A stretch of DNA of 64,000 nt, from NCBI GenBank assembly GCA_024291935.2, contig CM044306.1, positions 24,139,501-24,203,500 on the forward strand, given 5' to 3'. The DNA is from Okapia johnstoni. Lineage: Eukaryota > Chordata > Mammalia > Artiodactyla > Giraffidae. Position numbers and translations under genes: made by a program. Positions 55,254 to 64,000 of this stretch are shown here, piece by piece (position 1 is the first letter of the stretch; the number at the start of each line of letters is the position of its first letter). Below the pieces are notes generated by a model. The model ran no database searches. It saw only the letters and a program-made list of their open reading frames with translations, and was not told where the DNA came from.

Positions 55254-56702
55254 CAGTTCAGTTCAGTTCAGTCACTCAGTCGTATCCAACTCTCTGCGAC
55301 CCCATGGACTGCAGCACGCCAGGATTCCCTGTCCATCACCAACTCCCGGAATTTACTCAAACTCATGTCCATTGAGTCGGTGATGCCATCCAACCATCTC
55401 ATCCTCTGTCGTCCCCTTTTCCTTCTGCCCTCAATCTTTCCCAGCATCAGGGTCTTTTCAAATGTCAGCTTTTTGCATCAGGTGGCCAAAGTATTGGATT
55501 TCCAGCTTCAACATCAGTCCTTCCAATGAACACCCAGGACTGATCTCCTTTAGGATGGACTGGTTGGATCTCCTTGCAGTCCAAGGGACTCTCAAGAGTC
55601 TTCTCCAACACCACAGTTCAAAAGCATCAATTATTTGGCGCTCAGCTTTCTTTATAATCCAACTCTCACATCCATACATGACTACTGGAAAAACCATAGC
55701 CTTGACTAGATGGACCTTTGTTGGCAAAATAATGTCTCTGCTTTTTAATATGCTGCCTAGGTTGGTCATAACTTTTCTTCCAAGGAGAAAACATCTTTTA
55801 ATCTCTCATGGCTGCACTCACCATCTGCAGTGATTTTGGAGCCCCCCAAAATAAAGTCAGCCACTGTTTCCACTGTTTCCCCAGCTATTTGCCATGAAGT
55901 GATGGGACCAGATGCCATGATCTTAGTTTTCTGAATGTTGAGCCTTAAACCAACTTTTTCACTCTCCTCTTTCACCTTCATCAAGAGGCTCTTTCGGTCC
56001 TCTTCACTTTCTGCCATAAGGGTGGTGTCATCTGCATATCTGAGGTTATTGATATTTCTCCCAGCAATCTTGATTCCAGCTTGTGCTTCCTCCAGCCCAG
56101 CATTTCTCATGATGTACTCTGCATGTAAGTTAAATAAGCATGGTGACAATATACAGCCTTGATGTACTCCTTTTCCTATTTGGAACCAGTCTGTTGTTCC
56201 ATGTCCAGTTCTAACGGTTGCTTCCTGACCTGCATACAGGTTTCTCAAGAGGCAGGTCAGGTGGTCTGGTATTCCCATCTCTTTCAGAATTTTCCACAGT
56301 TTATTGTGATCCACACAGTCAAAGGCTTTGGCATAGTCGATAAACAGAAATAGATGTTTTTCTGGAACTCTCTTGCTTTTTCGCTGATCCAGCGGATGCT
56401 GGCAATTTGATCTCTGATTCCTCTGCCTTTTCTAAAACCAGCTTGAATGTCTGGAAGTTCACGGTTCACATACTGTTGAAGCCTGGCTTGGAGAATTTTG
56501 GGCATTACTTTACTAGTATGTGAGATGAGTGCAATTGTGCGGTAGTATGAGCATTCTTTGGTATTGCCTTTCTTTGGGATTGGAATGAAAACTGACCTTT
56601 TCCAGTCCTGTAGGCACTGCTGAGTTTTCCAAATTTGCTGGCATATTGAATGGAGCACTTTCACAGCATCATCTTTTAGGATTTGAAATAGCTCAACTGG
56701 AA
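55254..56702 (-). mobile_element. BovB LINE, 5' truncated, with 11-base target-site duplication
   Basis: Antisense frames cover RT and C-terminus: IPIPKKGNTKECSYYRTIAL, HNKLWKILKEMGIPDHLTC, RYADDTTLMAESEEDRKSLL. TGAGAAAGGTT at 55243-55253 and 56703-56713 flanks it. Intron 5, only about 670 bases upstream of exon 6. Confidence 0.93.
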
Positions 56703-56849
56703 TGAGAAAGGTTAAGAAGGGAAAAAGACTCAGAACCACGCCCTGAAAAACTCTCTTTGGAGGTCTGATGGATGAGGAGGAATTCACAAACGGAATTCAA
56801 GGAGCCGCCAGCAGGGGTAGGAAGAAATCTTTAAGGATGGTTTCCTGCG

Positions 56850-57128
56850 ACTTCCCTGGTGGCCCAGTGGTTAAGAATCTGCCTTGCAATACAGGGGACA
56901 CTGGTTTGATCCTTGGTCTGGGAAGATCCCACATGCCTCGGGGCAGCTAAGCCCTGTGCCACACAACTACTGAGCCCGTGCTCCACAACAAGAGAAGTCA
57001 CTGAAGTGAGAAGCCCACCCACGGCAACGAAGAGTAGCCCCCATTTGCTACACCTGGAGAAAGCCCACGCACAGCAACAAAGACCCAGCGCAGGCAAAAA
57101 TAATTAATTACAATAAAAATAAACTAGT
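56850..57128 (+). mobile_element. CHR-type SINE (long form)
   Basis: 'CGACTTCCCTGGTGGCCCAGTGG', 'ACAAGAGAAGTCACTGAAGTGAG', A-rich tail. Confidence 0.87.
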
Positions 57129-57368
57129 AAAAAAAAATTGTATCCTGCACGGCAAGAGTTAAAAATGTTTCAGAAGCGTCCCTTGAACACACCAGGTCTT
57201 AGGACTAGATTCTTCCTTACTGAAGCTGAGGCAGCAACTCCTTCAGAGACAGACCCTAAATTTCGGGGGCACTATCCATCCTCTCATCCTTATGTGCTCT
57301 GCCCCCTGCTGGCCATGCTGGGTATGTGCTATTCTTTGCATTTAGTCTTGCTGTCTCATCCACCCTAG

Positions 57369-57549
57369 GTCACCCTGAAAGCTGCTCTGGGGACACTGAA
57401 CACTCTTGCTGACACCTCAGACAGTGTGGTGCAGGGCAGAGGCCAGAAGCAGCTGACCATTCTGACCAGTAGCCGGAAGTTTTTGAATTTCATCCTCCAG
57501 CACGTGACATATACCAGCACAGAGTACCAGCACCACAGGGTGGATGTGG
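57369..57549 (+). CDS. B4GALNT2: B4GALNT2 coding exon 6
   Basis: The acceptor CACCCTAG precedes GTC-ACC-CTG and the donor GTGAGA follows. It encodes VTLKAALGTLNTLADTSDS, VVQGRGQKQLTILTSSRK and FILQHVTYTSTEYQHHRVDV, strongly conserved with human and mouse. Length is 181 bases. It ends after the first base of a Val codon that exon 7 completes. This beta-rich region precedes the glycosyltransferase fold. Confidence 0.96.
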
Positions 57550-58542
57550 GTGAGAGCCTCTCCTTGGATGACAAAATGCTTAGGGACCCAGAAAAACACC
57601 ACCAGCCCTCAAAGTCTTCCTCCTCCCAGAAGCCTGCCTCCCTGGCTCCTATTTCTAACTCTAAACACTGAACTTTCCAATTGGTGTATCCAGTAATATC
57701 CCCCCATTGCCATTGACCCCCCAGCACAGGCAAAAATGCCTGCTCGTCTCTCCATGAAGGCAGATCATTCGCGCTGTGTACCTAGAAACCACCCAGCTCT
57801 GTTCCTCATTCTCGGCAGTGAGCAGAGCTGAAGATTTCAGCTGCGGTAGAGAGGGTGCAGTCTGTGCACCAGTGTCTTGTCCTGGACACTAACTGGAAAG
57901 TGGGCTGTGAGGAAACCTGCCATTGGGAGGGCGGTAGCTTTGCCTTCCTCCTCCCATCCCAGCCCCAGAATTCCTGGGAGAACAATTGCTGACACTTAGG
58001 GCAGCCTCAGTTTCTTTCTGGATGAATTAAAGGCACTCTTTCCCATTTTGAGCAGCTCCACAGGATGCATTCCCAGGACACCCACACACACACAAAAATG
58101 AACTGACAGATGTCCCATGAACACAAACTAGGGAGAGAGTTCCCTCCACCTTCAGGTTTTCAAATGTTTCTTATCACAGAATGACCCTGAGAGGTCAAAT
58201 GAGGCAGGTAGAGTTTTCCTGGTTTTGGAGATGGTGAAGGAGATGAATGATTTACGCAAGGTATTTCAGATAATAAATAACAAAGTCAAACTTAATCCAC
58301 CCCTCTGATTCCAAGCCCACTTCACCCTACAAAGCCTCACCGGTCAGAAACGTGAGTTTCAGAGGCAGTCAGCGGGTTGCCCCAGGGACACACAGTGAGT
58401 CAGGAGCTCAAGTGCTGTAGACTGTATGCCGTCCTCAATCTCTTTCCGCCAATCTTTCATTCCCCCATCTTGTTGGCTTCCTGGGCAGCATGGGTAGTGA
58501 CCCAGATGCAGTACACAACTCTGACCTTATTTCTCCCTCCAG
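57550..58542 (+). other. B4GALNT2: Intron 6
   Basis: About 1 kb. 58160-58430 carries antisense MIR-like text ('AGGCAGTCAGCGGGTTGCCCCAGGGACACACAGTGAGTC'). Otherwise no feature. Confidence 0.6.
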
Positions 58543-58629
58543 TGAGTCTGGAGTCCAACTCCTCAGTGGCCAAGTTTCCAGTGACCATCCGCTTTCCTGT
58601 TATGCCCAAGTTATATGACCCTGGACCAG
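58543..58629 (+). CDS. B4GALNT2: B4GALNT2 coding exon 7
   Basis: The acceptor TCTCCCTCCAG precedes TG-AGT-CTG and the donor GTAAGG follows. It encodes VSLESNSSVAKFPVTIRF, then PVMPKLYDPGP, matching human. Length is 87 bases, ending after the first base of a codon (Glu in human). The tripeptide NSS forms an N-glycosylation sequon where I recall Arg-Ser-Ser in human and mouse. The next conserved segment (start of the catalytic core) was not found in the remaining 5.4 kb, so exon 8 lies beyond the window. Confidence 0.95.
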
Positions 58630-58982
58630 GTAAGGCCCTTGTCCCTGGGGCTCCATAGTGGGTCCTATAGACTACTGATGAGAGTCAGAAGGGATCCCCT
58701 CAAGACAGAGTAGGAGAATACTTATAAAAACAGAGTGGTACTGGAGGAGGAATAGATATATCAATAGCATCAAATTAGAAATCTAGAAATAGACAAGTTG
58801 AAATTGTACCATATGATAAAGGTAACTTTTCAAATTAAAGGAGGAAAAGATGGGTTATTCAGGAAATCATGTGGGATAACTGTGTAGCTATGTGGAGAAT
58901 GACAAGTTGACCATATCTCACAGCTCACATCAAGATAAATTCCCAATAGAGAAAATCCTAATTTTTTATGAATATTCAAAAA

Positions 58983-59190
58983 AGGGCTCCCCTGGTGGCT
59001 CAGAATCACCTGCCAAGTGGGAGACCCTGGTTTGATCTCTGGGTTGAGAAGATCCCCTGGAGAAGGAAATGGCAACCCACTCCAGTATTCTTGTCTGGGA
59101 AATCCCATGGACAGAGGAGCCTGGCAGACTATAGTTCATGGGGTCCCAAAGAGTCAGACACAAGTTAGCAACTAAACAACTAGAAAAAGA
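58983..59190 (+). mobile_element. Bov-tA SINE
   Basis: 'GGGCTCCCCTGGTGGCTCAG', 'GAGAAGGAAATGGCAACCC', tail 'CACAAGTTAGCAACTAAAC'. Confidence 0.9.
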
Positions 59191-59299
59191 AAAAAAAATA
59201 CGGAATTTAAGAATAACTTTGGAATATAAGATTTTTCTAAATGTGACACAAAACGCAAAGGCCATAAAAGACTGGAAAAATAAAATACACAACAATTTT

Positions 59300-59432
59300 T
59301 AATTGTTTTTCTTTTTTATGGCCCCTGACATGGCTTGTGGGATTTCAGTTCTCTGAGCAGGGATCGAATCTGGTCCCTCAGCAGTGACAGCATGGAGTCC
59401 TAACCACTGGACTGCCAGGGAATTCCCAATTT
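59300..59432 (-). mobile_element. CHR-type SINE (short form)
   Basis: 'GAGCAGGGATCGAATCTGGTC', 'CTAACCACTGGACTGCCAGGG'. Confidence 0.8.
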
Positions 59433-59545
59433 TTAATAATTTTTTAGGACAGAAATCTACCATATGAAAAGTCAAAGGACAAACTGGGGGAAAAATACCT
59501 TCAACACAAAATCAGAGATCTAATTTTACTTAAGAGCACTTGCGA

Positions 59546-59668
59546 GGACTTCCCTGGTTGACCAGCGGTTAAGACTCGGTGCTCCCAGTGCAGGGGGTCC
59601 TGGTTTGACCCCTGGTCAGGGAACTAAGACCCACATGCTGCACAGTGTGGCCAAATAAATAAGCAAAT
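59546..59668 (+). mobile_element. CHR-type SINE (short form)
   Basis: 'GGACTTCCCTGGTTGACCAGCGG', 'GGTTTGACCCCTGGTCAGGG'. Confidence 0.82.
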
Positions 59669-59691
59669 TCTCACTATAGTCCTATAAAGGA

Positions 59692-59822
59692 GGTGGTTGT
59701 TGTTTAGTCACTGTGTCGTGTCCGACTCTTTGTGACCCCGTGGACTGCAGCATGCCAGGATTTTCTGCTCTTCACTGTCTCCTGGAGTTTGCTCACCCAT
59801 GTTCACTGAGTCAGTGATGCTG
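59692..59822 (-). mobile_element. BovB LINE 3' tail
   Basis: 'GGTTGTTGTTTAGTCACTGTG', 'CACTGAGTCAGTGATGCTGTG'. Confidence 0.8.
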
Positions 59823-59834
59823 TGAAGCAGTAAG

Positions 59835-60580
59835 AAAAGACCAAATAAGTTCACAAAAAGTTGAATTCAAGAATGCTTTCAGTCATTAAAATATATGTTC
59901 AGTCCCACAGTAAGTGCAAATGAAAACTACATCCCTACCAACAAGTATTGGAGGAGGAGTGAAGAAGCCTTCTTTTAAACTGCCGGTAGGAATGTAAATT
60001 GGCACAGCCCTTCTGGAGCAACTTAGCAATGTCTGTCAACATTTTAAATGTATACGCACCTTGGGTCAGCGATGCCACTCGTATGAGTTATCCTATAGAT
60101 GCTTACATCTGTGTGAAAAGACGTTTGTTTGAGGGTGTTTGTGCAGCATTGTTTGCAATGACAAAAACCTTAAAAATGGTTGTGTGCGTTAGTCACTCAG
60201 TCATGTCTGACTCTTTGCGACCCGGTGGGATTCTCCAGGCAAGAGTGCTGGAGTGAGTTGCCATTCCCTTCTCCAGGGGATCTTCCCAACCCAGGGATCC
60301 AACCTGAGTCTCCCTTATTGCAAGCAGATTCTTTACCATCTGAGTCACCAGGGGTTATATCAAGTGTGGTCCATGGGTATAATGAAGTGCCACGCAATGA
60401 CATTCAGAAGGACAGAGGAGGAAAACATGAGCCGGAAGTGTTTTTTTATACTGATACAAAATGCTTTCCAAGATGTAAGCAAGGTACAGAAAAGAGTGAA
60501 AAGTAAGCTACTATTTCTGTAAAAAGAAAGGGGTAAAGAAGACATAACTGCTTGATTATAGAAAAAAAACAAGAAGTTAG
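59835..60580 (+). mobile_element. Ancient L1 3' region interrupted by a SINE
   Basis: 'AAACTGCCGGTAGGAATGTAAATTGG' and 'GCACCTTGGGTCAGCGATGCCACTC' up to 60178, then 'GGTATAATGAAGTGCCACGCAATG' after 60357: consecutive parts of an old L1 3' end. Confidence 0.65.
60180..60356 (-). mobile_element. Bov-tA/BOV-A2 SINE, internally deleted
   Basis: 'GCGTTAGTCACTCAGTCATG', 'GACCCGGTGGGATTCTCCAGG' (a consensus block is missing here), 'CCATCTGAGTCACCAGGGG'. Confidence 0.85.
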
Positions 60581-61088
60581 TAATACCTGGTAAACTCCTG
60601 GGGAGGAACCAAACTGTTGGGGACAGAGATGGGAAGAAGTATTTTCATGGTATAACTTTCAGTATATTTGGAATTTTGAGCTAGTCAGCATTTTTGATGA
60701 TATTTCCTATATATTCAAAATGTAACGCATTCAGATAGATTCTATTAAAAATATAACTTATTTAAAAGCAATAGGATTAAATATCTACGGAGAGGAATTT
60801 ACGGTATGTGCTTAACATCATCATAACTATCTCAAAAATAAAAGAAATCAGCACAAGAAGTTCACAAAAAAGCTTTTTTGGCTTCAGATTTGTCTTAAAG
60901 GTGAAGTATTACCCATAAATGGAAATCTCCACAGTCCTATTTCCCTCCCTTCTTTCAACAGTCATGGTCTTTCTTTTCCTGGTTTCTGTACATTTTAATA
61001 TGTAGATTTCTATTCCTACACACATGTGTACACACAGAGCATACAGTGTAGTATAATGCATTTTTGAACTTTTCATAAAACTTACCAC
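60581..61088. other. Intron 7 stretch without recognised features
   Basis: AT-rich, no supported element. Confidence 0.35.
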
Positions 61089-63200
61089 ATTGTATGGCAT
61101 ACAATTCTAGTTTCTGGCCTTTTATCAGTCCATGGCTTGTCTTTTGGTTTTGCTTCTGGGGTCTTTTGTGTTATAAAATTTTATCCTTTAATAAAATTGA
61201 TGCATTGTTTTTTTCTAGCTTTTGCTTTTTTACCTTAATTCAAGAAATTCTTCCCTACGCTGAAGCCATAAAGATATTCTCCTGTATTTTTTTCAAAAGT
61301 TACATATGCTTGTTTCTCACATTTAGGTACTTAATCTACCTAGAAGTTATGTTTATGCGTGGCATGTGATAGAGACCTAATATTTTACCCATGGAGAGCC
61401 TATTGTCCCACCACCATGGACTGAGTGGTCCAGCCTTGTCCCGCTTGAACAGCCAGCCCCTCACACACACAGCTTCATGCATGTAGGGGTTTGAACCAGC
61501 CTTTGTTGGGTCGCATTGATCTGTATCCTGGGGCTCATTTTACAACATTTCCATATGCTTTATAACAGGTTTTCTATCTAGTGCAGATAAATTCTGTATT
61601 GTAGGATGACTGTACTTCATTTAGTGAAATTTTCTTAGCTCTTCTTGGTCATTTACTTTTTCATTAGAGTTTTAGCATCAGCTCATCAAGATCCTCCAAA
61701 ATGCCTCGAGATTTTGATGAGAATTTTCTAAAATTTGTTGATTAATTAGAGATGAATTGACAGTTTTATGAAGTTGCATATTCACAACCATGAATCTGCT
61801 GTATTTCTCCATGTGATACTCTCCATGTCATAGTCTCTTCATAGGTTCTGCAGTAATTTATTTTGTAGTTTTATTTGTAAAGGAATTGTACATTTTATTG
61901 GATTTGGTCTTAGGTAGTTTATATATATTTTTTTACTTTTATAAATTGGATTTTGTTCTATATTTTAATTGATGTCAGTATATAGGACATTAGTGATTTT
62001 TGAATGCTGGACTTAATAGGCATCCTTCTTGCACACATATTAGTGATTTTTTTTAACATATAGAGTCTCTTAAACAAATAATGATTTTTATCTCTTCCTT
62101 TACAATTCTTATCATTTGTTTCTTTTTCTTGTCTTAATGCATTTTGGTAAAATCTTCAGTACAGTGTTGAATAATAGCAGTGGTAGCACACACTTTTGCT
62201 TGTTCCTGACTTTAAGAACATTCTAATGTTATACCACTATTCTTGTTTGCTGGGTAGGAGTGTAGTAGATGTGTCAGAGTAAGAAAGTTTCCTTCTTTCC
62301 TTCTGTTTCTAAGAATTTTTCTATTTCTACTTTCTATTTCCTTGCTGAGAGCTTTCATATTTATATGAATAAGTATTGAATTTTATCAACGAAATTGTCT
62401 GCACGCACTGAAATAATTTTTCTCCTTTAACTGGGTTCATGAAGTGACTTACATTGATTTTCTACTGTTGAAATTGTTCTTGCATTTTTGGGATAAACCC
62501 ATCTTGATTGCAGTGCATTATTTGATTAAATGCTGAATTAAATTTGTTGCTATTTTATATAAGACTCTTACATCTGTATTCAAAACTGAGACTGTCTTTT
62601 TCTGTAATGTCCTTGCTCAGTTTTGTTGTCAATATTATACAAGTCTCATAAGACGAGTTGGCTACCTTTCCTTTTTTCACTGTTTGCTGAAATGAATTGA
62701 ATTGTAATAAAATAGGAATAATATATCTCTTGGGGTTTTATTAAAACTTGTCTGTCCTTTTTTTTGTTGTTGTTCCAAGTTTTGGGGGAGGTAGTTGGTG
62801 TGGGAATGTGGACAGGAAAGAGTGAGAGAAAGGGAAGAAATTTAAAACTAACAGCTCTACCGCTTTAATGGTTATTGATCTATATGTACATTGAGTCAAT
62901 TTTTAAAATGTTTCTATAAAGTTGTCTTAAAGTTAACGTAAATTGTCTATTTTATTTGTCATAGAGTTGTTCATAGAATTCCCTTACGCGTGTTAAAAAT
63001 TTTTTAAGTATCTTAAGTCATGTCTCCCTTTTGATTCTTTGTATATATCTTAAATAATTTTAAGTTGGTTTCATATCTAAATATTCTCATTTCTTTTATG
63101 CCCGTTTTGTTTCATAGGGTCTTTTTCACATATGTGATTCTGTGATTTATCACTTTAAAGATTTTAAACATTCTCACTTTAAGTCCCTTTCAGATTTGTC
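61089..63200 (-). mobile_element. Ancient L1 (3' region into ORF2)
   Basis: Antisense old-L1 text, e.g. 'GTATTGAATTTTATCAACG' near 62375 and 'CTTTTTCTTGTCTTAATGCATTTTGG' near 62120 (RT region). No open frame survives. Confidence 0.65.
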
Positions 63201-64000
63201 TATTGTTTGTCTATCTAGAGTGGGTACTTCTAGCACAGGGTAGATTTGCTGGCTGTTCTTTCAAACTAGTTTTCTTTGGATGTCTTGGGATTTTTGCTGG
63301 TGGTTCTTCTTGAATACGAGGCTTTACAAGCTTGTTTTGTTTTCTCCTCTCTCCCTCTTTCTCTCTCCTGATTCCTTCCCATCTCACAGCTTTACAGTTG
63401 CCCCAGATTCTCAGTCCATCATTATATACTACAGTCTTGGGGTCTCTGTCCCCTAGTGATATGGGCATCACTGAAGAGCCAGTTGCTGGGCCTGAGGGTG
63501 GCTTGGCACAGGACATGGCTGTGTGAGGTGGTGTCATCTCTGAACCCAGAGGTATGTTTGGGAATGATGGCTCTTTGAGGTTCCTTGCCCAGGGGTAGTA
63601 TGTCGTGAGAGCTGGAGGGAGTGCAGCCTGGCTCCAGTCCATGGGTTCCAGCAAAAAGCCTGGTTGTGGACCCACATACCTCATGAGACACTTTTATTCC
63701 ATTAACACTCAAACTCTGTCTCCCAGCCTCTGCTGTGCTGACCCCAGATTGCAGCAGACCCAGCTCCAGCTCTGCTCACTGCTTTGGATTCCTGTTCCTT
63801 GGAAGAAATGTCATCTGTTTTTGAACACGGCTCTGTCTTTGCATATTTCTTTATCATTGCCCTGTGTTTGGAACAACAAAGAATCTCAAAGCAGAATGCT
63901 CTACCACCCACTTGGCCAGGAGTCTCCCACCTTGACTACCTTCTGTGGTAACTCAGACTACTGATTCTCTCTTTACTGTAATGAAAGAACCAAACTTGTC
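63201..64000. other. Right edge, no supported gene
   Basis: GC rises after 63300 and an antisense frame of 157 codons (63211-63684) is open, but its protein resembles nothing known and has no splice or start context. The next B4GALNT2 exon is not here. Confidence 0.4.

Larger units (their letters stand above)
10865..58629 (+). other. B4GALNT2: B4GALNT2 gene, 5' part (start codon through coding exon 7; catalytic exons lie past the window)
   Basis: Seven exons with consistent splice phases join into 255 codons plus one base. The product is a type II Golgi membrane enzyme that adds beta-1,4-GalNAc to alpha-2,3-sialylated galactose, making the Sda/Cad antigen. Diagnostic stretches are LLPEEHVKSLFTYDGIW, DLPAVKMRRQAEFEHFQRR, FGYPVHGVEVMPLHTIPIPG and VVQGRGQKQLTILTSSRK, all near-identical to mammalian B4GALNT2 as I remember it. 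The human short form is about 506 residues, so roughly half the protein is here. The GT-A core, with its metal-binding aspartates, is encoded downstream. Introns 1 (about 19.8 kb) and 3 (about 19.0 kb) are large and repeat-filled. All introns are GT-AG except intron 5, which reads GC-AG. No exon carries a frameshift or stop, so the gene looks functional. Identity is near certain; the species is not resolved. Confidence 0.95.

Noticed and set aside
63211..63684. 157-codon antisense open frame near the right edge
   Set aside because: No known domain, low-complexity Pro/Lys composition, no supporting start or splice context, and the opposite strand is open in places too. Treated as chance.
1..64000. 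CRISPR arrays, operons, riboswitches or other prokaryote-type systems
   Set aside because: None are expected in, or seen in, this mammalian sequence. The regularly repeated blocks are all interspersed retroelements.

Overview
This is nuclear DNA of a bovid ruminant. The window is dense in BovB (RTE) LINEs, in the Bov-tA/BOV-A2/ART2A SINEs that share the BovB tail, and in cetartiodactyl CHR-type tRNA-derived SINEs. That combination is diagnostic of ruminants. Cattle, sheep and goat cannot be told apart from the sequence alone.

One host gene can be supported: the 5' half of B4GALNT2 (beta-1,4-N-acetylgalactosaminyltransferase 2, the Sda/Cad blood-group GalNAc transferase), on the + strand. Seven coding exons were reconstructed by joining reading frame, splice phase and remembered mammalian B4GALNT2 protein sequence: 10865-10878, 30693-30893, 32746-32883, 51858-51964, 53132-53169, 57369-57549 and 58543-58629. 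They join in frame to 255 codons: a very short cytoplasmic tail, a type II signal anchor, the stem, and the region ahead of the GT-A catalytic core. The catalytic exons lie beyond the right edge. The promoter is a CpG-rich block around 10660-11420. A second CpG cluster at about 9860-10240 is separated from it by MIR and CHR SINEs.

Layout: 1-185 BovB; about 330-2700 a decayed gammaretrovirus-like endogenous retrovirus (gag, protease and RT relics, all broken); 3000-9430 repeats; 9860-11420 CpG island and exon 1; 11650-12490 a SINE-containing inverted duplication; 12500-30540 intron 1, filled with L1, BovB, hAT and SINE relics; 30693-32883 exons 2-3; 32884-51857 the long intron 3, holding a near full-length BovB (43395-46605) and a possible in-frame cassette exon (35182-35277); 51858-58629 exons 4-7; 58630-64000 intron 7, mostly old L1 with younger SINEs.

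Most long reading frames outside the B4GALNT2 exons are fragments of BovB reverse transcriptase or L1, or antisense shadows of them. No new multi-gene system was found. The points most worth checking are the in-frame cassette exon, the apparent loss of the long-tail first exon, a GC-AG intron after exon 5, and the inverted duplication just downstream of the promoter. Repeat boundaries were read by eye and are approximate to about 10-30 bases. Family names rest on remembered consensus sequences.
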